A program made the translations under genes and the position numbers. The notes beneath the pieces are model-generated. The model was not told the DNA's origin and did no database searches. It worked only from the letters and a program-made list of their open reading frames with translations. Of a stretch of DNA of 64,000 nucleotides, positions 1-7,333 are shown one piece after another. Position 1 is the stretch's first letter, and the number at the start of each line of letters is the position of its first letter. Source of the DNA: WJJR01 sp964440935 (GTDB lineage: Bacteria > Zixibacteria > MSB-5A5 > WJJR01); NCBI GenBank assembly GCA_964440935.1, contig CAYTTY010000004.1:1-64000 (forward strand), read 5' to 3'.

Positions 1-14
1 CCGGGTGGTGTGGG

Positions 15-45
15 AGGGGTCCTCAGAAATCATTCTGAGGCCCCT
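15..45. terminator. Strong hairpin, terminator-like
   Basis: Arms CCTCAGAA (21-28) and TTCTGAGG (33-40) pair perfectly around a 4-nt loop. AGGGG and CCCCT outside them extend the stem, with one unpaired base. No T-run follows, so it may be a transcript end or simply a palindromic spacer element. Confidence 0.35.
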
Positions 46-71
46 ATCCCGATTCGAGGTTTCTCCGGCGA

Positions 72-245
72 TCAGTAATCCTCCGGAAGCAAGATCGTCG
101 TGATTGAGCGATCCCACTCGGTGATAATCCAAAACTTGATCCCCGCGGTCGATGTGTAGGTCGAGAGCAGCCTTGTACCGTTCTGGAGAGCCAACTCGTT
201 GGCATCCCAGTCTTCCACGCAGACTTCGCCCCAGTCTCCCGAGGC
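72..245 (-). pseudogene. 3' fragment of an unrecognised gene
   Basis: The - strand frame ending at the stop at 72-74 reads like a genuine C-terminus of about 57 residues, including GTRLLSTYTSTAG and FWIITEWDRS and ending LLPEDY. Codon composition looks protein-like only downstream of about position 245. There the frame meets a 30-bp dispersed repeat (244-273), and upstream it becomes arginine/leucine-rich text typical of a shadow frame. I read this as the surviving 3' end of a small gene whose 5' part was lost or replaced. I do not recognise the family, and a short intact gene with an unusual start cannot be excluded. Confidence 0.3.
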
Positions 246-273
246 CGGGTGCCCCACAGTTCTACTGTGGGAA
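244..273. repeat. 30-bp dispersed palindromic repeat, copy 1
   Basis: This 30-nt segment is identical to 7340-7369. Its core is the palindrome CCCACAG-TTCTA-CTGTGGG. Both copies lie in spacer or debris DNA near dockerin-type or lipoprotein genes. Confidence 0.7.
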
Positions 274-321
274 CTCCACAGTCGGAGTAACCGCTCAGAG
301 CCCGCTTTGATCACCCCAAGA

Positions 322-529
322 GACATCAACACTCTCCTCAAAAGTCTTCTACAACCACGGCCCGCCGCCAACAGACCCAACTTGTCCTCACATTGATCGA
401 GGGGACGTGAACTGTGACGGTTTCGACGATGCGGTGGATGTTAATTATCTGTCGAATCACATCTACTTCAATGGGCCCGCGCCGTGCGATCCGTGTACAT
501 GCGATCCGTATCCGACAAGCTGTCCATAG
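322..529 (+). pseudogene. Frameshifted dockerin-like C-terminal tail
   Basis: Frame 322-342 encodes DINTLLK. The next frame, from 344 to the TAG at 527-529, encodes VFYNHGPPP followed by a second repeat, GDVNCDGFDDAVDVNYLSNH. Joined by skipping one base of the A-run at 340-343, these give a two-repeat dockerin-like tail of calcium-binding type (GD-N-DG, D, D), of the kind that ends secreted proteins. No body of a parent protein is readable upstream. It is therefore probably the decayed end of a secreted-protein gene. A sequencing indel in the A-run, or +1 frameshifting, are alternatives. A terminator follows at 555. Confidence 0.6.
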
Positions 530-554
530 AGCAGTCACATTGACCCGACTCTGA

Positions 555-588
555 AGCCCGCGAGCACCCCAGTTCGCGGGCTTTGTCT
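555..588 (+). terminator. Rho-independent terminator after the dockerin remnant
   Basis: A 9-bp perfect stem, AGCCCGCGA (555-563) with TCGCGGGCT (574-582), has a 10-nt loop and a downstream TTTGTCTT tract. It sits 25 bp after the TAG of the dockerin-like frame, so that remnant once ended a real transcription unit. Confidence 0.75.
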
Positions 589-713
589 TGAGTCAAAAAG
601 TGCTCCCGGAGGCGGGGCGTGGAACGGTCATCGAGATCGATCCCGCCATGCTTTACGGGCAGTTCGGCACGGCTCACTGTGAATGAGGGTGCCCGTAGTA
701 CAATTCCTGACAT

Positions 714-739
714 ACGCCGAGCTGGGGCTCGGCGGTCCG
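714..739. repeat. 26-bp hairpin repeat (CCGAGC/GCTCGG family), copy 1
   Basis: The palindrome CCGAGC-TGGG-GCTCGG lies inside a 26-nt segment identical to 53598-53623. A diverged copy lies at 4291-4315. All three are in spacers. Confidence 0.7.
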
Positions 740-778
740 ATAAAACTCCCCTGAATTTGTCTTTTTGTCAAAAACCCC

Positions 779-806
779 TTGAACACGGTTGGACATCGTC
801 GATAAT
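779..806 (+). promoter_or_regulatory. Candidate sigma70-type promoter for korDABC
   Basis: TTGAAC (779-784), a 16-nt spacer, then GATAAT (801-806) upstream of korD. Matches are 4/6 and 5/6 to the consensus. Assigned by inspection only. Confidence 0.35.
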
Positions 807-903
807 CGCATAGATTGCAACGGCTGGTGTGCGTATAACGCAAAGTATGCGGGGGGAGAGTCACGCATCAGCGGCGTCATTTGTACTCATCTGCGAAAGG
901 TCC

Positions 904-1188
904 ATGTCAACCATGTCTTCTCCAACTGTTTCCGATAAGCCCAAACCCACTGCTGATAAGAAGCCGCGCGGCCACGTCGTTATCGATGTGGAGCGCTGCA
1001 AGGGATGCGGGTTCTGCGCGGAATTTTGCCCTACGGGCGTTTTAAGCATGAGTAAAGGATTCAATCTGAAGGGGTATCATCCTCCGGTTGTCATCAATTC
1101 GTCGAAATGCTCGGGTTGCGATTTGTGTGGAATGTACTGTCCGGACTTCGCAATCTATGGCGTCAAAGACACACCCAAGAAGGCGTAA
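904..1188 (+). CDS. korD: 2-oxoacid:ferredoxin oxidoreductase, delta (ferredoxin) subunit
   Basis: This 94-residue ferredoxin-like protein has two complete 4Fe-4S motifs, CKGCGFCAEFCP and CSGCDLCGMYCP, each followed by the usual proline. In four-subunit 2-oxoacid:ferredoxin oxidoreductases this subunit carries electrons from the thiamine-diphosphate core to free ferredoxin. ATG 904 is chosen because AAAGG lies at 896-900; ATG 913 is an alternative. The start lies far downstream of the longest open frame, whose first 25 codons lack family similarity. korA begins 2 nt after the stop, so the four genes form one tight operon in the order D-A-B-C. Confidence 0.9.
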   Translation: MSTMSSPTVSDKPKPTADKKPRGHVVIDVERCKGCGFCAEFCPTGVLSMSKGFNLKGYHPPVVINSSKCSGCDLCGMYCPDFAIYGVKDTPKKA

Positions 1189-1190
1189 TC

Positions 1191-2366
1191 ATGCCACCCA
1201 CAGACACTCCCCACGTACTCACCGGGGCGCACTTTATCGACGGTGACCATGCGGCGGCCGAGGGAGCACTGGCGGCGGGAGCGAATTTTGCCGCCGGATA
1301 TCCCATCACACCGTCGACTGAGGTCGTCGAACGACTCGCGGCCCGGTTTCCCACTACCGGTGGCGTGTTCATCCAGATGGAAGATGAACTGGCCGCCTCG
1401 ATTGCCATCCAAGGGGCCGTGTGGGGCGGCGCCAAGGCAATCACCGTCACCTCCGGACCGGGATTCTCGCTGATGATGGAGCATCTCGGCTACGGGATTA
1501 TGACCGAAACGCCATTTGTGCTGGTTAATGTCCAGCGCGGTGGGCCATCGACCGGACTGCCGACGATGCCGGCCCAGGCCGACATCATGCAGGCCAAATG
1601 GGGCAGCCACGGCGATTACGAAATCATCGCACTGGCACCGTCATCGCCGCAGGAGTGTTTCGATTTTGCCATCAAGTGCTTCAATCTGTCGGAAAAGTAC
1701 CGGGTGCCGGTGCTTTTAATGATGGACGAATGCGTCGGTCATATGCTCGAACGCGTCATCATTCCCGAGCCGGATTCGATTCACATTCAGCCGCGTCACA
1801 TGACCCAAAAGCCGTTCGGCGCCGAATACAAGCCGTACAGCACCGAAGAATGCGGCAACGGGTGCATGATCCCGCCGATGACCAAGGTGGGCATGGGGCA
1901 CTACCCGCACGTCACCGGTTTGACCCACGATGATCGGGGCTATCCGAGCATGACGGTTGCGGCACAGAACAACCTGATGCGGCGGCTGACCAACAAGATC
2001 AAACAGAACGTCGACGACATCATCATGTTCGAAGAGACCGACACCGAGAACGCCGACGTGATCGTGATTTCATACGGTATTTCCTCGCGTGTCTGTCATC
2101 CGGCGATTGTCCGTGCACGCAAAGAGGGGCTGCGTGTCGGATTTCTCCGTTTGATTACGGTATGGCCATTCCCTGAACAACGCATCCGCGAATTGGCCCA
2201 ATCGGTCGAAGCATTTGTTGTTGTCGAAATGAATCTGGGACAGATGGTACGTGAGGTGGAACGGTGTGCCGGCGGAAAGGCCTCGGTTCATTTGGTTGGT
2301 CACACCGGCGGTGGTGTTCACGATCCCGAGGACATCCTCGCAGCGATGCGGGAGGCAGTCGAATGA
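1191..2366 (+). CDS. korA: 2-oxoacid:ferredoxin oxidoreductase, alpha subunit
   Basis: 391 residues, the usual size of a stand-alone alpha subunit. The pyrimidine-binding domain is marked near the N-terminus by GYPITPSTEVVE and further on by VTSGPGFSLMMEHLGYG and QRGGPSTGLPT, all typical of KorA. The C-terminal part (FVVVEMNLGQM) is the transketolase-C-like domain. With KorB it forms the thiamine-diphosphate heterodimer that decarboxylates a 2-oxoacid oxidatively, making an acyl-CoA and reduced ferredoxin, or runs in reverse to fix CO2. 2-Oxoglutarate is the likeliest substrate from overall resemblance, but specificity cannot be proved here. The next gene overlaps it by ATGA. Confidence 0.9.
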   Translation: MPPTDTPHVLTGAHFIDGDHAAAEGALAAGANFAAGYPITPSTEVVERLAARFPTTGGVFIQMEDELAASIAIQGAVWGGAKAITVTSGPGFSLMMEHLGYGIMTETPFVLVNVQRGGPSTGLPTMPAQADIMQAKWGSHGDYEIIALAPSSPQECFDFAIKCFNLSEKYRVPVLLMMDECVGHMLERVIIPEPDSIHIQPRHMTQKPFGAEYKPYSTEECGNGCMIPPMTKVGMGHYPHVTGLTHDDRGYPSMTVAAQNNLMRRLTNKIKQNVDDIIMFEETDTENADVIVISYGISSRVCHPAIVRARKEGLRVGFLRLITVWPFPEQRIRELAQSVEAFVVVEMNLGQMVREVERCAGGKASVHLVGHTGGGVHDPEDILAAMREAVE

Positions 2367-3280
2367 ACAACCATACAGAGACTGACGTGTTAGTTGCCGA
2401 AACCGGCCTTGAAGACGTTGTCGAAGCGCATCCCACGATGGATTGGCTGCGTGAAGAGCGCATGCCGCATATCTGGTGTCCCGGATGCGGTATTGGGACA
2501 TCGGTCAATTGTTTCACCCGGGCGGTCGAAGACTCAAAATTGAAGCGTGAGGATATCACGATCATTTCGGGCATCGGTTGTACCGGACGGGTCGCCGGGT
2601 ACCTGCGGCTCGATTCGTTTCACACGACCCACGGGCGTGCGATCGCCTTTGCCACCGGGCTGAAACTCGCACATCCGAAAACGACGGTCGTCGTCTACTC
2701 GGGCGACGGTGACTTGTTTGCCATTGGCGGGAATCACTTCATCCACGCGGCGCGGCGCAATGTCGACATGACCGTGATTTGCGTGAACAACTTCAACTAC
2801 GGTATGACCGGCGGCCAACTCGCGCCGACAACACCCGAGTTCTATGCCGCGTCGACAGCGCCGTTTGGCTCGACCGAGCTGCCCTTCAATCTGCCGTATC
2901 TTGCGCAATCATGCGGGGCGGTGTATGTCGCACGGTGGACCGTGTTTCATGTGCGTCAGCTTCAGAAAGCCATCAAAGAAGCGATGCTGAAGACGGGGTT
3001 CACGTTTATCGAGGTGCTGTCGCCGTGCCCGACGTTGTTTGTCAGGCGTAATAAGCTCGGCGGTAGCTTAGCCGTATTGCAAGACTACAAAGAACGCAGT
3101 GTGATCAAGCACGGGATCGATGCGCGCGAGGTCGACTTGATGCCCGACCAGCCGATTATTTGCGGCAAGTTTGTCGACACCAACCGGCAGAACTACATCA
3201 GAACCGCTGTTGAGCAAATGCAGCGAAAACTGGGTGACCAGTACCGGATTCCCGAAACATGGCAGGATGTGCTCTCATGA
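2363..3280 (+). CDS. korB: 2-oxoacid:ferredoxin oxidoreductase, beta subunit
   Basis: 305 residues. The hallmarks of the diphosphate-binding beta subunit are WCPGCGIGTSVN, the SGIGCTGR segment, the THGRAIAFATGLK motif and GDGDLFAIGGNH (the Mg/ThDP site). ATG 2363 overlaps the TGA of korA, implying translational coupling. The ATG falls directly before MNNHTETD; longer frames upstream read through korA and are not credible. The protein extends past the catalytic core with a PxxKD-type tail common in KorB. Confidence 0.9.
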   Translation: MNNHTETDVLVAETGLEDVVEAHPTMDWLREERMPHIWCPGCGIGTSVNCFTRAVEDSKLKREDITIISGIGCTGRVAGYLRLDSFHTTHGRAIAFATGLKLAHPKTTVVVYSGDGDLFAIGGNHFIHAARRNVDMTVICVNNFNYGMTGGQLAPTTPEFYAASTAPFGSTELPFNLPYLAQSCGAVYVARWTVFHVRQLQKAIKEAMLKTGFTFIEVLSPCPTLFVRRNKLGGSLAVLQDYKERSVIKHGIDAREVDLMPDQPIICGKFVDTNRQNYIRTAVEQMQRKLGDQYRIPETWQDVLS

Positions 3281-3858
3281 GTCGAATTGATATCAAGATC
3301 ACAGGGTTTGGCGGCCAGGGTGTGATCATGGCCGGGATGATCATCGGCAAGGCGGCGTCGATTTACGACGAGCAGTATGCGACGATGATCCAGTCATTCG
3401 GGCCCGAGGCACGCGGTTCGGCCTGCTCGGCGCAGGTCATTTTGGATCGCGAACCGATTGCCTATCCGTATGTCAAAGCGCCGAAAATCCTGGTCACCAT
3501 GAACCAGGATGCATTCAAGCTGTTCGCTGCACATCTGCCCGAGGACGGCATTCTGATCTATGAAGAAGACATCGTCGAGCCGAAGGGCATCTCCCTGCCG
3601 CCCGAGCGCATGTTCGGGGTTCCCGCAACGCGCATTGCCGAAGAGGTCGGCCGCACGATTGTGCTCAATGTGGTGATGGTTGGCTTCTTCGCCGCGGTCA
3701 CCGGCGCGCTGACACTCGAGTCGGTTGAAAAGGCCGTACGCGCCTCCATCCCCGCCGGCACCGAAGCGATGAACCTCGATGCACTGTCGCGCGGGTATGA
3801 ATACGGGCAAAAAGTGCTCACCGAGCGGGGGCAGGCGCTGGAGACGATCAATGTGTAG
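3277..3858 (+). CDS. korC: 2-oxoacid:ferredoxin oxidoreductase, gamma subunit
   Basis: 193 residues of the gamma (POR/KOR gamma-domain) family. The glycine-rich start DIKITGFGGQGVIMAG and the QSFGPEARGSACSAQV motif are diagnostic. The gamma domain contacts the CoA end of the active site in these complexes. ATG 3277 overlaps the korB stop (ATGA), completing the korDABC operon. A long hairpin with a T-rich tail 30 bp downstream (3888-3939) ends the unit. The second oxidoreductase in this window (11.5-14.4 kb) has this domain fused to its alpha subunit instead. Confidence 0.9.
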   Translation: MSRIDIKITGFGGQGVIMAGMIIGKAASIYDEQYATMIQSFGPEARGSACSAQVILDREPIAYPYVKAPKILVTMNQDAFKLFAAHLPEDGILIYEEDIVEPKGISLPPERMFGVPATRIAEEVGRTIVLNVVMVGFFAAVTGALTLESVEKAVRASIPAGTEAMNLDALSRGYEYGQKVLTERGQALETINV

Positions 3859-3887
3859 TAGTTGAACTGAAGAAGAGATACTTGTCG

Positions 3888-3939
3888 GGGCGCATTGTTG
3901 ACACCGAGCTTAGTCGAGGTGAATGCGCCCTATTTATTT
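3888..3939 (+). terminator. Terminator of the korDABC operon
   Basis: GGGCGCATT (3888-3896) pairs perfectly with AATGCGCCC (3922-3930); inner CACC/GGTG extends the stem. TATTTATTTG follows. It lies 30 bp after the korC stop. Confidence 0.7.
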
Positions 3940-4143
3940 GGGTAGCAGCGAGCTCTGATCGCGGCCCCGCGAAGCGGGACGACCATTTCTCCGTGCAACG
4001 TTTCGACACGATATGCCATAGGACGGGTGCGTCGTACGCTCCCCATCACATGCACTCATCTGTGCACGAAGTGGTAAACCACCATCCCATCATTACCGTC
4101 CGCGCACCCGCCGACAACGTCAGGGCAGGTGGCGCAATCCATC

Positions 4144-4173
4144 GTGAGTTACGCTGCGCCCTGATGGCAAAAA
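4144..4173. repeat. 30-bp dispersed repeat, copy 1 (inverted relative to copy 2)
   Basis: Positions 4144-4173 are the exact reverse complement of 53543-53572. Both copies lie within about 150 bp of a CCGAGC/GCTCGG hairpin repeat, so the two repeat types travel as a pair. Confidence 0.7.
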
Positions 4174-4290
4174 GCCGCCACTAGGGCCACGATTCTTAGA
4201 GCACCGAGACCTTCAGGATGAGCGGATCGAATCCCAGCTCGGCGCAAAATTGATCACAGATCGCGGCACCCTCTATTGCTCAATACACCC

Positions 4291-4315
4291 ACGCCGAGCT
4301 GGTGCTCGGCGCTCC
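4291..4315. repeat. CCGAGC/GCTCGG hairpin repeat, diverged copy 2
   Basis: Same core palindrome as 714-739 with a TGGT instead of TGGG loop. It lies 9 bp past the stop of the - strand acyltransferase and could also act as its terminator. Confidence 0.55.
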
Positions 4316-4323
4316 CAGGGATC

Positions 4324-4770
4324 CTACTCCCGCATTCGAATCACTCGCGCCGGATTCCCCACGACCACGGCGTAATCGGGCACATCCTTGGTCACCACCG
4401 CCCCGGCGCCGACGACCGCACCTTCGCCGATGGTGACCGGGAGCAGGACCGCACCGGTGCCGATCATCGCCTTGCGCTTCACAATGGTCTTCTCCCAATC
4501 CTCGGCTTTCTGCGGGGGCATGCGGTCGTTGGTGAACATCACACCGTGGCTGATGAAGCAGTCTTCCTCGATGGTGACCAGTTCGCAGATGAAGCTGTGG
4601 GACTGGACACGGGTCCGGTCGCCGATGACCGCGCCCTTTTGGATCTCCGTGAACGGGCCGATCATGCAGTCTTTGCCGATCGTGCAGCCGTAGAGGTTGA
4701 CCGGCGAGATGATCGTGGCTGAGGGGTCGATTTGGCAGTTGGTGATTGTGTATGGTTCTGCTGGCGGCAT
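4324..4770 (-). CDS. Hexapeptide-repeat acyltransferase (left-handed beta-helix)
   Basis: 148 residues made almost entirely of imperfect hexapeptide repeats (YGCTIGKDCMIGPFTEI, AVIGDRTRV, GTGAVLLPVTIGEGAVVGAG), the left-handed beta-helix of the LpxA/WbpD class. The ending VVVGNPARVIRMRE is the common C-terminal signature. The internal MFTNDRMPP segment resembles N-acetyltransferases that act on UDP-linked amino sugars for surface polysaccharide. The active site forms between subunits of a trimer. ATG 4770 gives the full length. It is the only - strand gene in this part of the window and is divergent from the GT2 glycosyltransferase at 5005, which fits a role in envelope sugar synthesis. The exact substrate is unknown. 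Confidence 0.85.
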   Translation of the reverse strand: MPPAEPYTITNCQIDPSATIISPVNLYGCTIGKDCMIGPFTEIQKGAVIGDRTRVQSHSFICELVTIEEDCFISHGVMFTNDRMPPQKAEDWEKTIVKRKAMIGTGAVLLPVTIGEGAVVGAGAVVTKDVPDYAVVVGNPARVIRMRE

Positions 4771-5004
4771 GGGAGTCCTCGTCCGACGTTTGTGATCAAG
4801 CGCATTGAGTGGCTGGTCGCAACGGCAATATCAGGAGTCGGGACCACTTACACAATTCGTTCTCGCGATTTCTGTCCCGCGTCGGTTAATCAGGCGGCAT
4901 TCGGGGGAGATTAATGCTGGTTTCACCGGGTGTGACGGTCTAAATTGGCGGCTTCGTGCAGCGACTGTTAGCGACGATTCAGCCTGTCAGATTTGTCTAA
5001 CTTC

Positions 5005-5733
5005 ATGGTCAGTAACCACAAAGAGCAACGCGTCCTGGCCACGGTAATCGTCTTCAACGAAGGTGAGAAACTGCGGACCACACTGCAGCGCTTCCCGGAG
5101 GACCCACCGTACGATGTGGTCGTGATGGACGATGGCTCTTCAGACGGGGTCAAAGATGTCGCATCGCAGTTCCCGTTTGCCTATCTCCGGCACGAGGTCA
5201 ACAGCGGTGTTGGAGCCTCGCTGCGGACGGTTTTCCGTTATGCCGAGGAGCGCGGGTACGACATCATCGTGGTGATGGCGGGCAACGCCAAGATGCATCC
5301 CTCAGACATTCCCAACCTCCTCAAGCCGATCCTCGAAGATGGGTACGATTATGTGCAGGGATCGCGCTACCTCAGCGGCAGCCGCTCAGAGAATCTGCCG
5401 CTGTTCCGCAAAATCATGATTCCGCTGTTCACCTGGTTCGTGCGGGTGTTTGTCGGCTACCAGGGGACCGACGTGACTTGTGGCATGCGGGCGTACCGTC
5501 TGGAGATTGTCAAGCATCCCAAGATCGACATCAATCAAGAGTGGCTCGACCGTTACGAAATGGAATACTATATCCACTACTACGCCATCAAGCTGGGATA
5601 CCGGATCACCGAGGCGCCGGTCTCGATGACGTATCCTCCCGACATGAAAAACTACTCCAAGATCCGCGCGATCACCGGTTGGTGGTCGATGATTCGTCCG
5701 TGGGTGTATCTGGTGCTGCGGTTGCGGCGATAG
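5005..5733 (+). CDS. GT2-family glycosyltransferase, dolichol-phosphate-sugar synthase-like
   Basis: 242 residues. The N-terminal GT-A fold shows VVVMDDGSSDGVKD (nucleotide-sugar site) and the NSGVGASLRTVFRYA motif, followed by QGSRYLSGSR, as in polyprenyl-phosphate mannose/glucose synthases. YPPDMKNYSKI follows near the end, and the C-terminus (WVYLVLRLRR) is hydrophobic but too short for a full transmembrane domain. It probably transfers a sugar to a lipid carrier or glycan. ATG 5005 is preferred over a TTG at 4993; neither has a clear ribosome-binding site. It diverges from the acyltransferase, with 234 bp between the two starts. Confidence 0.85.
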   Translation: MVSNHKEQRVLATVIVFNEGEKLRTTLQRFPEDPPYDVVVMDDGSSDGVKDVASQFPFAYLRHEVNSGVGASLRTVFRYAEERGYDIIVVMAGNAKMHPSDIPNLLKPILEDGYDYVQGSRYLSGSRSENLPLFRKIMIPLFTWFVRVFVGYQGTDVTCGMRAYRLEIVKHPKIDINQEWLDRYEMEYYIHYYAIKLGYRITEAPVSMTYPPDMKNYSKIRAITGWWSMIRPWVYLVLRLRR

Positions 5734-6295
5734 ACTGTTGTGACACGCTGGGAATGCCCTTCTCTCAGATGTTACCGACCGGATGGTTCACAGCTCAACT
5801 GTGGGATCCTGTGCGTTGCTCACGGCGACTCAATATCATCCCGCCGCCGAATCGAAGAGTCTCTTTTTACCGCTTGATAACTGACTCCACTTTCTTAAAT
5901 TGATTAGTGGATAGGACAGTTGGACAACTTGATAACTGACCTCACTTCCCTAGATTGATTAGTGGATAGGGCAGTTGGGCAACGCACGCACGGCCGGGTC
6001 GCCGTGTGAACGGGATCGTATGAACCGTTGCAAAACCAGTCGATAGACGTTCACCGCCAGCGGTGTGGCGCGGGCGTATCTGCGGCAAGCGTGTGGGGTC
6101 GTGAAACCATCCACCACGCCCGGTAGCCGTTGGGCGTTCGCAGTTAATGGGTTCTATGGAAGGAGCCGGACTACCCCCACGCAGGATTCGTCCTTCAGCC
6201 GGGGCGGGAAGAAAGGAGGCCGCCAGATGTAGATACCGTACAGGGTCGTGAGACAACCATGCGTGCCCGTCTGGGCCGGGCATCAGGGAGGGACC
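5734..6295. other. Accessory spacer with tandem repeat and GC-rich structured segment
   Basis: There is no supported gene. It contains a diverged CACAG-CTCAA-CTGTG hairpin near 5790, a two-copy 55-bp tandem repeat (5873-5982), a GC-rich segment with several stem-forming pairs (5983-6205) and, from 6206, the duplicated leader of the lipoprotein gene. Confidence 0.55.
5873..5982. repeat. Two tandem copies of a 55-bp unit
   Basis: Units 5873-5927 and 5928-5982 match at 48 of 55 positions by direct reading. Each begins CTTGATAACTGAC and contains TTGATTAGTGGATAGG. Two abutting copies without unique spacers exclude a CRISPR array. Confidence 0.8.
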
Positions 6296-6552
6296 ATGAA
6301 GAATTCATTACGGCAATGGATAATCAACGTAAGTGTCGGTGTGGTGTTGCTGGCCGGTTGTGCTGGATGCGATGACGACGGCCCGACGAAGCCCGGCGAA
6401 GTGCGCTACAACATCTACGTCGCCGCGCTGGATTGGGTCGACGGTATCGCCACCGATCCGCTTTACATCATCGATGCCGACAGCATGGTGGTCATCGACT
6501 CGATTCCCCGGATTGGGTCATTGCATGACATGGAGGTGTCGCCCGATGGACG
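6206..6552 (+). repeat. Direct duplication, copy 1 (leader plus 5' part of lipoprotein gene)
   Basis: 6206-6552 matches 7779-8125 with a single difference (T6234 versus G7807). It covers 90 bp of leader and the first 86 codons of the lipoprotein gene. Identity then drops abruptly to about 77% for the next 97 bp. Confidence 0.9.
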
Positions 6553-6661
6553 TTGGCTGTATACGTTTGTCCATCGCGGGAGCATCGCCGGACGTCCCAA
6601 CGGCAGCTTACGACGCATCGACATCAAGAACAAGCGCGTTGACTGGGCCCGGTCCAGATAG
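6296..6661 (+). pseudogene. Truncated copy of the lipoprotein gene at 7869
   Basis: It encodes 121 residues: a lipoprotein signal peptide with lipobox LLAGC, then the same N-terminal region as the complete gene at 7869-8954 (TKPGEVRYNIYVAALDW onward). It stops at TAG 6659-6661, after about a third of the full length. The nucleotide match to the complete gene is near perfect to 6552 and about 77% from there to 6650, where similarity ends. The last residues (ARSR) are unrelated. It looks like a deletion remnant partly overwritten by gene conversion from its neighbour. Expression as a short lipoprotein is possible, because start and signal are intact. Confidence 0.75.
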
Positions 6662-6673
6662 TAGTTTCACGAG

Positions 6674-7333
6674 ATGTTCATCGGACACTTCGGCGTCGGG
6701 TTCGGCGCGAAGAAGCTCACACCTGAGATATCGCTCGGTGTGCTGTTCATCGCCGCGCAGTTTGTTGACCTCCTCTGGCCGACACTGCTGTTGCTGGGCG
6801 TCGAGACGGTCCGCATCGTCCCCGCCGCCAGTGCGGTGACTCCCCTCGAATTCACCCACTATCCGATTTCGCACAGTCTTCTCTTTGTCGTCATCTGGAG
6901 CGTCGTTGTCGGCGGGGTGTACGCCCTGGCGTGTAAGAATGTGCGCGGCGCGCTGCTCCTGGGTATTCTCGTGCTCAGTCACTGGCTGCTTGATTTGATC
7001 GTGCATGTGCCCGATCTGCCCCTGTGGCCGGGTCATTCGCCCATGCTTGGATTTGGGCTCTGGGAATCCGTCGCTGGAACGCTTGCCGTGGAGGGCGCGA
7101 TCTTCGCGATCGGAGTGTTCCTGTACCTACGAGCAACGCGGCCCCGCGACCGCATCGGCACCTACAGCCTATGGGGACTGGTCGCCTTCCTGGTGGTGAT
7201 CCACGTCGCCAATGCCTTCGGTGAACCCCCGCCAAGTGAAACCGCAATCGCCTGGGTCGGGCAGGCGCAGTGGTTGCTGGTTATCGGGGCTTTTTGGATC
7301 GACAAGCATCGCCAAGCGGTCCCGGCCTCCTAG
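6674..7333 (+). CDS. Membrane-bound metal-dependent hydrolase-like protein (YdjM/DUF457-like)
   Basis: 219 residues with about six hydrophobic segments. Histidines sit at membrane edges in a pattern seen in the YdjM/DUF457 group: MFIGHFGVGFGAKK at the start, FTHYPISHSLLF mid-protein and SHWLLDLIVHVPDLP (HxxxD). A metal site within the membrane is therefore plausible, but the reaction is unknown for the family. ATG 6674 begins 12 bp after the truncated lipoprotein copy, so the gene may sit at a rearrangement junction. Downstream lies repeat-bearing DNA. The family assignment is moderate; the membrane nature is clear. Confidence 0.65.
   Translation: MFIGHFGVGFGAKKLTPEISLGVLFIAAQFVDLLWPTLLLLGVETVRIVPAASAVTPLEFTHYPISHSLLFVVIWSVVVGGVYALACKNVRGALLLGILVLSHWLLDLIVHVPDLPLWPGHSPMLGFGLWESVAGTLAVEGAIFAIGVFLYLRATRPRDRIGTYSLWGLVAFLVVIHVANAFGEPPPSETAIAWVGQAQWLLVIGAFWIDKHRQAVPAS

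Larger units (their letters stand above)
530..903. other. Intergenic region before korD
   Basis: There is no convincing gene here. It holds a terminator (555-588), a dispersed hairpin repeat (714-739) and a promoter candidate (779-806). Short open frames in it have no start signal or recognisable content. Confidence 0.6.
3859..4323. other. Repeat-bearing spacer between korC and the acyltransferase
   Basis: No gene is supported; the one open frame of about 100 codons (3882-4184) has no family-like content. The spacer holds the korDABC terminator, a 30-bp repeat that reappears inverted at 53543-53572, and a hairpin repeat at 4291-4315 just past the stop of the - strand gene. Confidence 0.6.

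Noticed and set aside
3882..4184. 100-codon + strand frame after korC
   Set aside because: It begins at the operon terminator hairpin and covers a dispersed repeat; composition is not protein-like.
5873..5982. CRISPR-like direct repeats
   Set aside because: Only two abutting units, with no spacers and no cas genes in the window.
5942..6283. 113-codon - strand frame over the GC-rich segment
   Set aside because: It includes the tandem repeat and duplicated leader, and its translation is arginine/proline-rich without motifs.
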